Assembly (NCBI RefSeq): GCF_001936615.1
Contig: NZ_MLBF01000004.1
Span: 1 to 64,000, forward strand
DNA: 64,000 nt
From: Desulfosporosinus metallidurans
GTDB taxonomy: Bacteria > Bacillota > Desulfitobacteriia > Desulfitobacteriales > Desulfitobacteriaceae
Reading direction: 5' to 3'
In this document: positions 9,001 to 18,851 of the stretch, piece after piece
Layout: the number at the start of each line of letters is the position of its first letter
How positions within the stretch are numbered: the first letter of the stretch is position 1
The notes under the pieces: generated by a model
The model's database searches: none
The model's input: the letters and a program-made list of their open reading frames with translations, nothing else
What the model was told of the DNA's origin: nothing
Position numbers and translations under genes: made by a program

Positions 9001-10621
9001 TGATGAGTTCTTCTCTTATTCCGTCGATAGGGGGATTGGTGACCTGTGCAAAAAGCTGTTTGAAGTAAAGGTATAGCATCTGGGGTTTCTCAGATAACAC
9101 AGCGAGCGGCGAATCCATACCCATGGCTCCAACAGGATCAACGCCTTGTATCACCATAGGCTGAATTATTTTCGTTATATCCTCAAATGTATATCCAAAG
9201 GCTTTCTGCAGCTTAATCAGGTCCTCGGTTACTTTCTCTGCCTTCACGTTCTCAACCGGTATATCTTTAAGACGGACGATATGACGGTTATTCCATTCTG
9301 CATAGGGATGTAATATCGATACACTTTTCTTGATTTCGTCATCGGAGATGATTCTCTTCGCTTCGGTATCGATAAGCAACATTTTGCCCGGTTCCAGCCG
9401 ACCTTTGTATTTGACATTTTCAGGTTTGATGTCAATGACTCCGACTTCCGAAGCCATGACAACCTTATCATCTTTAGTCACATAATATCGAGAAGGTCGA
9501 AGTCCGTTTCTGTCCAGCACTCCGCCGATGACCACACCGTCAGAGAAAGCCATGGCCGCAGGACCATCCCAAGGTTCCATTAAATAGTCATGGAATTGGT
9601 AGAAGTCCTTTTTTTCCTTAGACATCAGCTCATTCTTTTCCCAAGGCTCAGGGATCATCATCATCACAGCATGAGGAAGCGACCTTCCAGTAAGGTGAAG
9701 GAATTCTAGGCTATTGTCGAACATTGCAGAGTCACTGCCTGATTCGTCGACGATAGGGTAGACCTTTGAGAGATCATCAAAAAGCGGTGAATCGATACAT
9801 TTCTGTCTCGCCTTCATCCAGTTAACATTCCCGCGAATGGTATTGATCTCGCCGTTGTGAACGAGATATCGATTGGGATGTGCCCTTTCCCAGCTTGGGA
9901 AGGTGTTGGTGCTGAACCTTGAATGAACCATAGCCAGCGCCGATGCAAAATCAAGATCTGCAAGGTCAAGATAGAAATTTCTTAGCTGTTCAGCTGTAAG
10001 CATGCCTTTATACACAATGGTCTTTGAGGAAAGGCTTGAGATATAGAATGTGCCCCCCTTGTCTTCACTCATCGGAACAATGACTTTCTCTGCCCGTTTT
10101 CTTATCATATAAAGCTTTCTTTCAAAATCCATGTCATCCGATATACCATCATCCTTGCCGATAAAGACCTGGATGAATCTGGGCATGACGGCTTTTGCAC
10201 CTTCGCCGATAGTCGTCTTATCGATGGGAACTTCTCTCCAGCCCAGGATCTTTTGGCCTTCCTCCTGAACAATTTTTTCGAAGGTTTCCATCTGCGTTTT
10301 TCTGAAATCATCATACTTGTGGGCAAATACCATACCTACGCCGTAGCTTCCTTTTTCCGGCAAATCAAAACCCAGCCCATCGCATTCCCTTTTGAAGAAA
10401 TCGTGAGGTATCTGGACCAGTATTCCGGCACCGTCGCCTGTATATTCATCTGCTCCGCTTGCCCCTCTGTGGCTTAAGTTTTCCAGTACAGTTAAGGCTT
10501 CATCAATAATATCATGAGACTTTTCCCCCTTGATATTAACAACAAATCCCATGCCGCACGCATCATGTTCAAATGCTGGATCGTAAAGACCCTGTTTCTT
10601 TGGTAAACCATAACTTTGCAT
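6059..10621 (-). CDS. gltB: Glutamate synthase, large (alpha) subunit
   Basis: 1520-aa ferredoxin/NADPH-type glutamate synthase. After a 21-residue propeptide, Cys22 (HDACGMGF) becomes the N-terminal nucleophile of the glutaminase domain. The FMN barrel is central ([23 protein letters not shown]). The 3Fe-4S cysteines lie in [15 protein letters not shown]. The C-terminal GXGXG beta-helix domain has repeated Gly-rich turns. Complete length. RBS AAAGGG before the ATG. The A/T-rich upstream region (10622-10833) carries the TTCAATTGAA palindrome but no clear consensus promoter. Confidence 0.96.
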   Translation of the reverse strand: MQSYGLPKKQGLYDPAFEHDACGMGFVVNIKGEKSHDIIDEALTVLENLSHRGASGADEYTGDGAGILVQIPHDFFKRECDGLGFDLPEKGSYGVGMVFAHKYDDFRKTQMETFEKIVQEEGQKILGWREVPIDKTTIGEGAKAVMPRFIQVFIGKDDGISDDMDFERKLYMIRKRAEKVIVPMSEDKGGTFYISSLSSKTIVYKGMLTAEQLRNFYLDLADLDFASALAMVHSRFSTNTFPSWERAHPNRYLVHNGEINTIRGNVNWMKARQKCIDSPLFDDLSKVYPIVDESGSDSAMFDNSLEFLHLTGRSLPHAVMMMIPEPWEKNELMSKEKKDFYQFHDYLMEPWDGPAAMAFSDGVVIGGVLDRNGLRPSRYYVTKDDKVVMASEVGVIDIKPENVKYKGRLEPGKMLLIDTEAKRIISDDEIKKSVSILHPYAEWNNRHIVRLKDIPVENVKAEKVTEDLIKLQKAFGYTFEDITKIIQPMVIQGVDPVGAMGMDSPLAVLSEKPQMLYLYFKQLFAQVTNPPIDGIREELITSSSILLGDTGNLLDPDQRNSASLFLEHPILTDEQLNTIKHLNNDKFKTATLSILYKASEGAKSMEKALDRIFKETDKAISEGANIIILSDRGVNESYAPIPALLASSGLHQHLIRKEIRTNLGIVLESGEPREVHHFCTLIGYGVTAIDPYIAYETIKDLSEKGLLDGLTYEEGKKNFIKASVKGMLKVLTKMGISTVRSYHGSQIFEAVGLRKDLIDNYFTMTPSRVEGIGLEEIALENQMRHESAYLENSPYTDTLEVGGYFQCKESGEIHSYNPETIYLLQKACREGNYSFYKDFSKKINEEELYTLRNLLDFKYHAGDTIPVEEVESVDSIVRRFKTGAMSYGSISKEAHECLAIAMNRLGGKSNTGEGGEDIERFKVMANGDTKNSAIKQVASGRFGVTSNYLVNAKEIQIKMAQGAKPGEGGQLPGRKVYPAIAKVRHSTPGVDLISPPPHHDIYSIEDLAELIHDLKNVNRDARINVKLVSEVGVGTIAAGVAKGKADVILISGYDGGTGASPRTSIRNAGLPWELGLAETHQTLVLNKLRDRVVLETDGKLLSGRDVVIAAMLGAEEYGFATTPLIALGCVMMRVCNLNTCPVGIATQDKTLRKNFTGKPEYVENFMRFVAQEMREIMAKLGFRTINEMVGRTDKLKTKEAIKHWKALNIDLSQILYQPYAGADVSRFNTQTQNHMLEKSLDMKKLLRICKPALENQKSVRAKLKINNVDRVVGTIIGSEISKRYGENGLPEDTIKLTFVGSAGQSFGAFIPKGMSLELEGDANDYLGKGLSGGKIVVYPPKTSDFDPEKNILIGNVAFYGATSGEAYINGIAGERFCVRNSGVKAVVEGVGDHGCEYMTGGKVVVLGKTGRNFAAGMSGGVAYILDFDEIYCNKSMVLLEKIESEEELNEIQKMIEKHVEYTGSPQGKKVLDDWKDFSLRFSKVIPKDYKSMLENIDKAHKAGLSGEEALMVAFEEHFKN

Positions 10622-10833
10622 TAATACACACCCTTTATTGGAGCTTTAGTTTTCTATGATAAAAATTGTAGCATAAATACTTCAATTGAAAACTAATTTT
10701 ATCAAATTATAATGTATTCTTGTTGTTCTACTGCTTATCGAGTTTAATTTTAATTTTAACATATTTGCGAGTTTTAAATAACTGGAAGCCTTAATGTATT
10801 TTGTATTTTTAAGAGATTAATTGTATTACAAAA

Positions 10834-12036
10834 TCACTTTTTAAGCTCCAGTCTTTGTCCAAGCCTTCCCGTATTCTCTACCGTAGCTATCACCTGAACA
10901 ACGACATTAGCACTCGCAAACAATTCCCTCCAGTGCGATTTAATCTTTTTCCAGTCGTTCGGACTATAGCGATGTAACTTTTCGGAAAAGCCCAGACAAT
11001 CCGCTTCATATCCCTGAAGCATTTCTATTGAATGCGTAACCATTTGTCCAATTTGTTCCGAAATTGTATGCTCGATTTGCCCTATTTCGCTAGGCGCCAG
11101 ATCAACTCCATTATCCTCAATAATTCTACCCTTAACTTCAATTGTTACATTGATGTTTAGTTTGTCCTCAATTAATGTTGCTTTAATTTTAGGTTTTGAT
11201 TTTTCAACTAGAAACGCAAACCATTTACCTTCCTTTTGTACCCGAATAGTGACAGCCCCTCTATTAATCTCATTCGTTATTAAATTATATCCAATAGCTT
11301 CTTCTTTATCTAACCAGCCAACCAATTTGGCATCTTTAAATATTCCTATCCCTTCAACTAATACAGCTTTTTTAGGCCCTGCTAATTCCTCACCCCTTTT
11401 TTCTTGGGGGTTAATCAACCTGACTTCTGGAGCAACCGGATCCCTGTCAGTACTCAGTAGATTTGAAGTAAAATCCATAAGCTTAACCCCTCCAGCAATC
11501 CCCGTGCTTTCTGCTGAGCCTTGAGCTAACTCTTTTAAATTTCTCGATACTGAGATAGATGCCTCAGGTTCTGTTTCAAATAGTGGACTTGCATCTCCTT
11601 TGGCAATCATAACATAAGAGCCCGGACGATACTCCCTGAGTCTATTCAAATAATCTATAATAGACAATAAATCTTCTTTTGCTGCTCTTTCCCCAATGAT
11701 CACCGAATAGGTATCTGCAAAAAAGGGAAACCGGGGCGACCTTTTTGTGAAATCCCGAATTGCCTCTGAGATCGTTAACCCCTTACCCCTCCATACAATT
11801 TCCGGTTTAGCTTCCCTTCCCCCTGCCCCTGCCCCTCCTCCACCAACCTCCGCCTTACCAGCCTGCATCACAAAGGAAGATACTTGCCATTTGTCCACAC
11901 CGTCCTCATCAGTAATCCTATCAAACCCTAAGACCGTAATGATGGCAAGGTTACTAACGTCTCTTTGATCCCAGCATCCAATACAGAGCATTTGCAGAAA
12001 AATGACAAGCATGCCAATCCTAATTAGTGACCTCAC
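10834..12036 (-). CDS. gerC: Ger(x)C family spore germination lipoprotein
   Basis: 400-aa lipoprotein of the germinant receptor. The signal peptide ends in the lipobox CIGC followed by WDQRD, the GCWD signature of GerC proteins. The rest (NLAIITVLGFD, RGKGLTISEAIRDF, SPRFPFFADTYSVIIGE) follows the family. It sits on the outer face of the spore inner membrane with GerA/GerB. The ATG overlaps the permease stop by 4 nt. Last gene of the operon; no strong terminator seen downstream. Confidence 0.92.
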   Translation of the reverse strand: MRSLIRIGMLVIFLQMLCIGCWDQRDVSNLAIITVLGFDRITDEDGVDKWQVSSFVMQAGKAEVGGGGAGAGGREAKPEIVWRGKGLTISEAIRDFTKRSPRFPFFADTYSVIIGERAAKEDLLSIIDYLNRLREYRPGSYVMIAKGDASPLFETEPEASISVSRNLKELAQGSAESTGIAGGVKLMDFTSNLLSTDRDPVAPEVRLINPQEKRGEELAGPKKAVLVEGIGIFKDAKLVGWLDKEEAIGYNLITNEINRGAVTIRVQKEGKWFAFLVEKSKPKIKATLIEDKLNINVTIEVKGRIIEDNGVDLAPSEIGQIEHTISEQIGQMVTHSIEMLQGYEADCLGFSEKLHRYSPNDWKKIKSHWRELFASANVVVQVIATVENTGRLGQRLELKK

Positions 12037-13139
12037 TTTTTTAATCCCCCCAAGGGCTTTTTCCTAAGTTTAACCATCAATAGAAGAAACACCGGGATAA
12101 ACAACTCAAACGCAATTCTAAAAAAGGGCCAATAATCGGTCAGGATAATGTGTACCTGTGCAGTATTCCCTAGAATAAAGTCAGCAATATACACTACAAA
12201 AACAGCCTTAATACTTAAAACTGCTGTAGAATTTTTAAATCCGAAAACCTGTGTTAGCCCCAAGCATATTAGATAACATAGAAGTGCTTCTTTGATGATA
12301 ATTCCAGTGATCCAAAAAACCAAAAGGAAACTTTCAAGCCTTTGAAAAACCTCACCAATTTCGATACCCCTTGCCATAGACCAAAAAGGAAGTGCAAACG
12401 CACTTGCTAAACTAGATCCAAGTACCCCTATAGTAACTGCCACATCAAAGCTTACAAACAGGGTTACAGCCACCAAGGCTATAATTCCCTTTCTCTTGAG
12501 CTCCATGGGCTTGTTAACAAACGGAAAAAGCATTGCCAGCAGACACATTTCTCCATACCAAGATGACGGTGCAATTGAGCCTCTTATTATTGGCAATAGC
12601 CCATCTTCCATAATGGGTAGTAATCTCCCTACCTTGAAATTAGTTAAAGCACCCAAGATTGCTACTGTAAAACCTAGCAAATAAATTCCCAATACGAACT
12701 GACTTGCCCGAGCGATAACCTCTATGCCTTTGTACGCGCCATAGGTTGCTAAGGCCACGAGACTAGTTAGGAGCCAAATTCTCGGCGTTAGAGGTAGGGT
12801 TGTAACTCCTAAAAAGTCAGAGAATTCTCTGGCTACCAAAATATCCATGCCTATCAGAAATAGTATGTAACCTATTCCTAAACCCTTTCCTATAAACTTA
12901 CCCATAATAACTTCACAGTATTGGAAGATCGTAAGTTTGGGGAAAGATCTTCCTAACTTATAAACGACCCAAAGCGTTAGATATCCAAAGGCAAACGGAA
13001 TAATTGAAGCCGCAAGCCAGGCGGATTCTTTAGCCTCTTTAGCCGTAAATCCCGGAACATATATTGTTATTGTAGAAGTAACAGAAATAAACAATAACAT
13101 GGAAACCTGAGTTCCTGTGACTTTTGCCTTTTGCTCCAT
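12033..13139 (-). CDS. gerB: Endospore germination permease (GerB/GerKB family), copy 1
   Basis: 368-aa APC-superfamily-like protein with about ten membrane helices, the germinant-binding B subunit in GerA-type receptors. It begins TGTQVSMLLFISVTSTITIYVPGF and shows the family's PLTPRIWLL and SSWYGEMCLLAMLFPFV blocks. It begins 1 nt after gerA ends and overlaps gerC. A close paralogue lies upstream of gerA (14832-15929). Germinant specificity cannot be read from sequence. Confidence 0.92.
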   Translation of the reverse strand: MEQKAKVTGTQVSMLLFISVTSTITIYVPGFTAKEAKESAWLAASIIPFAFGYLTLWVVYKLGRSFPKLTIFQYCEVIMGKFIGKGLGIGYILFLIGMDILVAREFSDFLGVTTLPLTPRIWLLTSLVALATYGAYKGIEVIARASQFVLGIYLLGFTVAILGALTNFKVGRLLPIMEDGLLPIIRGSIAPSSWYGEMCLLAMLFPFVNKPMELKRKGIIALVAVTLFVSFDVAVTIGVLGSSLASAFALPFWSMARGIEIGEVFQRLESFLLVFWITGIIIKEALLCYLICLGLTQVFGFKNSTAVLSIKAVFVVYIADFILGNTAQVHIILTDYWPFFRIAFELFIPVFLLLMVKLRKKPLGGLKK

Positions 13140-13140
13140 G

Positions 13141-14730
13141 TTAATCCGTTCCTTTGCTTGGCTTAGTAGGGCCTTGATTGGTATCCATCCTGGCAGGTTC
13201 TTTTGCCCCTGTTAAGCGTGGACGAGTTAGCATTGCCCACCAAGGGGCACGAATAAAGGTATCTTTCAAGTCCCCAGGACTTAAGGGGGCAATCGGAGAT
13301 AAATAAGGTACCCCAAACGAGCGCAATCCACAGAGATAGAACAAAATAAACATCAGCCCCAGCATAACGCCAACCCCACCTAAAAAAGCTGCTAAAATAA
13401 TGAGACCAAATCTTAAAATGCGAATTGCAGTTCCCGCCGCATAATTTGGTATAGCAAAAGATGCCACAGCTGTTAGGGCTACGACAATCACCGGTTCGAA
13501 CCCAACAAAACCAGCATTTACCGTAGCTTGGCCTATAACTAAGCCGCCGACGATACTGACGGATTGTCCAATGGTTCTAGGTAACCTTACTCCTGCTTCT
13601 CTTAAAATCTCAAAAAACATCTCCATAAGTAGTACTTCTACATATATAGGAAAAGGTAATTCCTTCCTAGTGATTATTATTATACCCATGAGTTTGTCTG
13701 GGATAATTTCCTGATGGAAGGTCATTATTGCTACGGTTACAGCCGGCAGCATTAAGGCCATATTTAAGGCCATAAACCTTATGATCCGAATAAAAGAAGC
13801 AAAGATAAATTCGTTGTAATAATCCTCACTGGACTGCAATAGAGATATAAAGGTAGTGGGAACTATTAGTGTCATCGGAGTGTTATCCACAAGAATTGCA
13901 ACCCTACCCTCCATTAATGAACCGGCGATCTTGTCAGGACGTTCCGAATACTGTACAAGCGGAAATAAACTAAACGGCTGGTCCGTTATCATTTCTTCTA
14001 TAGTTCCACTACCAGGAACTGCATCGATTTTTATCCTGCTAATTCTAGTTTTGACCTCTTCGATTAGGCTATCTTGGGCAATACCCTTTATGTAACAAAG
14101 GGCTACGGTAGTTTTGCTAATTGCTCCAACTTCGATTAACTCAACTTTAAGCCTACTGGATTTTATCCTTCTACGTATTAAGGATAAATTAGTATGATAA
14201 TCCTCGACAAAGCCGTCTCTTGGACCTCTGACGACAGGTTCAGTTATCGGCTCCTCAATTGCTCTTCCTTCAGGACTACCAACAGAACAAATAAGGGCAC
14301 GGGGCGAGCCATCTATTATGATTGCAACTCCCCCTTTAAGGACAAAATCCACCAATTCGAGAAAGTCGCTGGTGTCTTTTGTGCTCATTACGGTCAACAA
14401 TCGATCACTGAGAATCTGGATCGCGTTCGATTTTGTTATCTGTACATTGGAGGGTAAAGAGGTTGTCTCTTGCATGATGGCCTTTAGAATAGCTTCACTA
14501 CCGATTTTTTCATCAATCATACTATCAGCAAATACAGCGATAGCATTTATAGGCGGTTCACAATTAAGTGTGAACTTTCTAAAGACAATGTCTGCGCATA
14601 AATCAAAGATTTTCTGTAATTCCATTAAGTTTTGCTCCAGAGAAGTGGACAGTGGGTGTTTTTCTGGGGGCACTTGATCTGGCTTTTTTAATCCTTTTTC
14701 TCCGGAAAAACCAAGGGCCTTTTTAATCAA
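13141..14730 (-). CDS. gerA: Spore germination protein GerA (A subunit)
   Basis: 529-aa GerA-family subunit. The soluble N-terminal domain (DRLLTVMSTKDTSDFLELVDF; GGVAIIIDGS; VVRGPRDGFVEDYHTNLSLIRRRI) is followed by the C-terminal membrane domain (PFPIYVEVLLMEMFFEILREAGVRLPR). The predicted start TTG (14730) has almost no Shine-Dalgarno. AAGGGGGG at 14753-14760 is 7 nt before an in-frame ATA (14745), and no ATG/GTG lies between. The start is therefore unresolved and could be a rare ATA. Confidence 0.92.
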   Translation of the reverse strand: MIKKALGFSGEKGLKKPDQVPPEKHPLSTSLEQNLMELQKIFDLCADIVFRKFTLNCEPPINAIAVFADSMIDEKIGSEAILKAIMQETTSLPSNVQITKSNAIQILSDRLLTVMSTKDTSDFLELVDFVLKGGVAIIIDGSPRALICSVGSPEGRAIEEPITEPVVRGPRDGFVEDYHTNLSLIRRRIKSSRLKVELIEVGAISKTTVALCYIKGIAQDSLIEEVKTRISRIKIDAVPGSGTIEEMITDQPFSLFPLVQYSERPDKIAGSLMEGRVAILVDNTPMTLIVPTTFISLLQSSEDYYNEFIFASFIRIIRFMALNMALMLPAVTVAIMTFHQEIIPDKLMGIIIITRKELPFPIYVEVLLMEMFFEILREAGVRLPRTIGQSVSIVGGLVIGQATVNAGFVGFEPVIVVALTAVASFAIPNYAAGTAIRILRFGLIILAAFLGGVGVMLGLMFILFYLCGLRSFGVPYLSPIAPLSPGDLKDTFIRAPWWAMLTRPRLTGAKEPARMDTNQGPTKPSKGTD

Positions 14731-14831
14731 CGACTTAAGCTTTATTTGTGAGCCCCCCTTCCCTATGATAAGACTTGCTATTAATATGAACTTCTTTTGT
14801 TTTATTTATCAAAAGAGAAAGCTCGTTTTCT

Positions 14832-15929
14832 TTATCCCCCTAAATGTTTTTTTCTAACCTTGAAAATTCCTAGTAGAAACGTGGGTATGACCAATTCAAA
14901 TACCATAGCAAAGGGGGGCCAATAACTACTTAAAATAACACTTACTTGCGAAGCATTACCTAGAAGAACCTCTGCAATAAATAGTTCAGAAATCGCACTG
15001 ATTCCTAAAACCACTTTGAGTCTTTTCCATCCGAAAACTTGTGTTAGGCCCAAGCATATTAAATAACTCAGCAACGTTGCTTTGATGATAATTCCACTGA
15101 TCCAAAAAACCAAAAGAAAACTTTCTAACCTTTGTACAACCTCACCAATTTCAATACTCCTTGTTACGACCCAAAAAGGTTGTGCCAATGCACTTGTTAA
15201 ACCAGATCCGAGTACCCCTATGGTAACTGCCACGTCTACAGTTACAAATAAGGTTATTGCAAATAGTGCTATGAATCCCTTTCTCTTTAGCTCCACAGGT
15301 TTGTTGACAAAAGGAAATAGCATCGCAAGTAGACAAATCTCTCCATACCAAGACGACGGTGCCATTGAACCTCGGATTATTGGCAATAGACCCTCTTCCA
15401 TAATGGGTAATAATCTACCTGCCTCAAAATTAGTTAAAGCAAACAGGACAGACAGCAGAAACCCTAGCAAATAAATACCCAATATAAACTGAACTGCCCG
15501 AACGATAACCTCTAATCCCTTATACGCGCCATAAGTTGCCACGGCCACAATACTGGCTAGGAGCCATATTCTCGGAGTCAAAGGTAGTGTTGTAATAACT
15601 AGGAAGTCCGAAAATTCCCTAAGAACTAAAACATCCATGACCAACAAGAATATTATGTAGATTATTCCAAAGCACTTGCCTAAAAATTCACCCATAATAA
15701 CTTCACAATATTGGAAGATCGTAAGTTTAGGAAAATAGCTTCCTAGCTTATAAATTACCCAAAGTGTTATAAATCCGAAGGTAAACGGGAGTATTGAAGC
15801 CGCTAACCAAGCGGACTCTTTAGCCTCTTTTGCTGTAAAACCTGGAACATAAATTATTATTGTAGAACTAACAAAAACAAACATCAGCATGGAAACTTGA
15901 GTTCCGGAGATTTTCGCATTTTTTTCCAT
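14832..15929 (-). CDS. gerB: Endospore germination permease (GerB/GerKB family), copy 2
   Basis: 365-aa close paralogue of the 12033-13139 permease; long blocks are identical (VPGFTAKEAKESAWLAASI, FPKLTIFQYCEVIMG, TTLPLTPRIWLL). About ten membrane helices. First gene of the germination operon (B'-A-B-C), with a strong GGAGAGGAG before the ATG, then about 100 nt to gerA. Either it gives a second germinant specificity with a shared A/C, or it is a recent tandem duplication. Confidence 0.9.
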   Translation of the reverse strand: MEKNAKISGTQVSMLMFVFVSSTIIIYVPGFTAKEAKESAWLAASILPFTFGFITLWVIYKLGSYFPKLTIFQYCEVIMGEFLGKCFGIIYIIFLLVMDVLVLREFSDFLVITTLPLTPRIWLLASIVAVATYGAYKGLEVIVRAVQFILGIYLLGFLLSVLFALTNFEAGRLLPIMEEGLLPIIRGSMAPSSWYGEICLLAMLFPFVNKPVELKRKGFIALFAITLFVTVDVAVTIGVLGSGLTSALAQPFWVVTRSIEIGEVVQRLESFLLVFWISGIIIKATLLSYLICLGLTQVFGWKRLKVVLGISAISELFIAEVLLGNASQVSVILSSYWPPFAMVFELVIPTFLLGIFKVRKKHLGG

Positions 15930-16018
15930 GTTACTCCTCTCCTATCCATTAAGAGCGAATAATTGCAAACCCGTAAGTATCTAATATGCCTCGATTCGAG
16001 ATTTTTATGAGTGAAAAA

Positions 16019-16063
16019 GGGGCTGCAACGTAACCTGTTTACCAGTTTGTTGCAGCCCTTTAA
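16019..16063 (-). terminator. Terminator after CLC gene
   Basis: GGGCTGCAAC / GTTGCAGCCC perfect 10-bp stem with A/T-rich flanks between the CLC stop and the germination operon promoter region. Confidence 0.75.
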
Positions 16064-16090
16064 TATTCATAAATTCAAGCTAACTTTGCC

Positions 16091-17683
16091 TCATTTTCGG
16101 GGTGTCTCAATTTCACAGCATCCTATTAGTTGAAGCAGAGCATCGTTGATTTTAGAAACTTTATCCTCATTCGTCAGGACAATCAAGTAATCCCCCGGGC
16201 AAATCATCGTATCCCCTTTGGGTATTATCTCCTGTTCTCCACGTTTAACCGAAACTAGTAAGCAATCTGACGGCCATTTAATTTCTTTGATTTGTTTCCC
16301 ATCCAGTATCGAGCCCATACACACTGCAAACTCTAAGATAGATTTTGTTTTCTCATTTCCGTTAGCTATCCCCTCACCTTGTTTTTGTAAAATTCTTTCC
16401 AGTAAGGACTCATAGATTGGTTTTGAACCTAGAAGATCCGCTACCATATAGGCTACGATTGATACAACTGCCAAAGAAAGCAAATGGTTGAAGGTGCCGG
16501 TCATTTCTGTAATTAGAATCGTCCCGGTGATTGGAGCTCTAACTACCGCTGTAAAGTAACCCGCCATAGCCAAGATGATAAAATTGTTAATAAAGCCATT
16601 ATCAAAATGGAAAAGCTGAACAAGTACCACGCCATAGATATTCCCGATTACCGCGCCGATGGCAAGCAAAGGGAGAAAAATTCCTCCGGGTGCACCAGAT
16701 CCAAAACTTACCATTGTAAACAAAAATTTACTGACCAGTATGACTAAGAGAATCGCAAGAGGGAAATTCCCAGTAGTAACTAGCGACGCTATCAGCTCAT
16801 GCCCTCCACCTAAGACCTGAGGTAAACTAAATCCTAAGACTACGGAAATTAAGAGAGGGATAATTATCCAGAACCTTTTCGGGAGCCATTTTTGCCCTGT
16901 ATATAAATCCTGCGTCCTTAAGAGCGTTTTATTAAAAACTACCCCTAGGACCCCAACGATCGCTCCCAATACTATAATTGAAGCATAAGATTTAAGAGGC
17001 AAAACAATCAAATTTGCAAAGTGAAACACCGGTTTCAGACCGAAAAATTGACTAGTCACGAAATCAGCCGATAAGGCTGCGGATAAAGCGGAAAGCAATA
17101 CGAGAGGAGAAAAGTTTTTATGCACCTCCTCTAAAGCAAACATGACCCCTGCCAAAGGAGCATTAAAGGCTGCAGCAAGACCCGCACTTGCTCCACTGGT
17201 GATGAGATATTTTTCTTCGATCTTAATTCTCTTGAAGACTTTACTAAAACCTTGACCGACGGCCGCACCTAATTGAACAGAGGGTCCTTCGCGTCCCATA
17301 GAGAGACCTGCACCTATGGCCAAAACTCCTCCGATAAACTTTCCTATGATAACCTTCCACCATTGCATATTGAGTTTCCGTAACAAGACCCCTTCAACCT
17401 GAGGAATCCCACTACCACTAATCATAGGTTCATAGTTAACCATCAAACCGACAACATAGCCTATCCCAACCAAAGCCACCACCCAAATGGGAATTAACCA
17501 AGGTCTTTGGGACAAATCACGATATACTTCTGTGAGCATGACCCCCGCCCGTTCCAGAGCATAACGATATAGAACCACCACAAGGCCCGTCAAAATCCCC
17601 ACACAGATTCCTTCAAGTACTAATTTTAAGCGAAAACTATGCCAATGAAATAACGAATTATAGGTATTATGTTTATTTTTCAC
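16091..17683 (-). CDS. CLC-family chloride/proton antiporter with C-terminal RCK_C domain
   Basis: 530-aa membrane protein. GSGIPQVEG (Cl- site), GREGPSVQLG (with the gating Glu), ALEEVHKNF (internal proton Glu position) and GIFLPLLAIG are the CLC selectivity loops. Both glutamates are present, which favours an H+/Cl- exchanger over a channel. The last 70-80 residues (QIKEIKWPSDCLLVSVKRGEQEIIPKGDTMICPGDYLIVLT) are a TrkA-C/RCK_C ligand-binding module. GTG at 17683 is preferred over TTG at 17719 because AGGAGGATC lies at ideal spacing. It follows alr closely. Confidence 0.9.
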   Translation of the reverse strand: MKNKHNTYNSLFHWHSFRLKLVLEGICVGILTGLVVVLYRYALERAGVMLTEVYRDLSQRPWLIPIWVVALVGIGYVVGLMVNYEPMISGSGIPQVEGVLLRKLNMQWWKVIIGKFIGGVLAIGAGLSMGREGPSVQLGAAVGQGFSKVFKRIKIEEKYLITSGASAGLAAAFNAPLAGVMFALEEVHKNFSPLVLLSALSAALSADFVTSQFFGLKPVFHFANLIVLPLKSYASIIVLGAIVGVLGVVFNKTLLRTQDLYTGQKWLPKRFWIIIPLLISVVLGFSLPQVLGGGHELIASLVTTGNFPLAILLVILVSKFLFTMVSFGSGAPGGIFLPLLAIGAVIGNIYGVVLVQLFHFDNGFINNFIILAMAGYFTAVVRAPITGTILITEMTGTFNHLLSLAVVSIVAYMVADLLGSKPIYESLLERILQKQGEGIANGNEKTKSILEFAVCMGSILDGKQIKEIKWPSDCLLVSVKRGEQEIIPKGDTMICPGDYLIVLTNEDKVSKINDALLQLIGCCEIETPRK

Positions 17684-17722
17684 TGTGTGAGATCCTCCTA
17701 CAGTTAAGAAAAAATTCAAGCA

Positions 17723-18847
17723 TTAGTTATTCTCCGTAGGATCGAGATAAATGCGAGGAACTCGCTTAGAGATCCCGCAGATTACTTCATAACTAATAGT
17801 CCCCAGCCAATCTGCCATTTCTGTCGCTGTGATTTGTTCATAGCCATCTTTACCCAAAATTGTGACGACGTCACCCACGTTCACTTTCTTAATCTTGGTC
17901 ACTTCGAGCATGGTTTGGTCCATACAGACCCGCCCAATCATCATCGATCGTTTACCATGTATTAGCATTTCACCATGATTAGAAAGTGCCCTACGCAATC
18001 CATCCGCATATCCTACCGGGATTGTCGCAACACACGTAGGGTAGGCCGCTTGAAATGTGCGGCCATAACTTACGGTTTCTCCTGTCTTTATGCTTTTGAC
18101 ATTAGACACTTTTGCTTTCCAAGACATAACGGGTTCCAACCCAACATTACCGCCAACTTGAGCAGACGGGGAGAGGCCATAAAGGGCAATACCTGGGCGA
18201 ACCAACTCAAAATGAGATTCCGGGAATTGAAGGATCGCCGCACTGTTTGCCGCATGGCGAATTGGAATTTTAAGTCCAGAACTCTTGAGTTTGGCATAAA
18301 GACCCTCAAAGCGTTTAAGTTGCTCTCTGGCAAACGACAAATCACTTTGATCGGACGTGGCAAAATGAGTGAAAATCCCTTCGATAAATAGATTGGGCAA
18401 CGCTGAAATTTTAAGGATCTTTGCCAAATCTGCCTCGCGAAATCCGATTCGATTCATGCCTGTGTCAAGCTTTATATGTAATTTCGCCGTTTGGTTTTGT
18501 TTCACGGCCGCATCAGAGAGCGCTTGGGCCTGAGACAGTTGAAAAATTGAAGGAATGATCCCTTCCCTTACCAAGGTATCCGACTGTTCCAAATCGGTAG
18601 CCCCAATGACCATAACCGTGAGCTCTGGAAACACCTCTTTAATTTCCAACGCTTCTTCCAAGCGAGCAACCCCAAAACGCCGTGCCCCACACGCGATTAA
18701 CGTTTTCACAACAGGAATTAAACCATGTCCATAAGCATCCGCCTTGACAATCGGCATCATTTCACTTTGGGTATACGCCTGAAGTTTGAAATAATTTTCT
18801 CTAAGTGTTTGTAAATTCACCTCAGCCCAGACCTGTCGCAATCTCAT
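17723..18847 (-). CDS. alr: Alanine racemase
   Basis: 374-aa PLP enzyme making D-alanine for peptidoglycan. Lys35 in PIVKADAYGHG binds PLP; GETVSYGRTF carries the catalytic Tyr; GRVCMDQTMLEVT is the usual C-terminal-domain block. Full length. It sits 4 nt after nnrDE; the order acpS, nnrDE, alr is common in Firmicutes. Confidence 0.95.
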   Translation of the reverse strand: MRLRQVWAEVNLQTLRENYFKLQAYTQSEMMPIVKADAYGHGLIPVVKTLIACGARRFGVARLEEALEIKEVFPELTVMVIGATDLEQSDTLVREGIIPSIFQLSQAQALSDAAVKQNQTAKLHIKLDTGMNRIGFREADLAKILKISALPNLFIEGIFTHFATSDQSDLSFAREQLKRFEGLYAKLKSSGLKIPIRHAANSAAILQFPESHFELVRPGIALYGLSPSAQVGGNVGLEPVMSWKAKVSNVKSIKTGETVSYGRTFQAAYPTCVATIPVGYADGLRRALSNHGEMLIHGKRSMMIGRVCMDQTMLEVTKIKKVNVGDVVTILGKDGYEQITATEMADWLGTISYEVICGISKRVPRIYLDPTENN

Positions 18848-18851
18848 GATT

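Noticed and set aside
15951-16018. Possible sigma-G promoter of the germination operon (GCATA ... CAATTAT)
   Set aside because: Spacing and -10 fit poorly; reported only as an idea.
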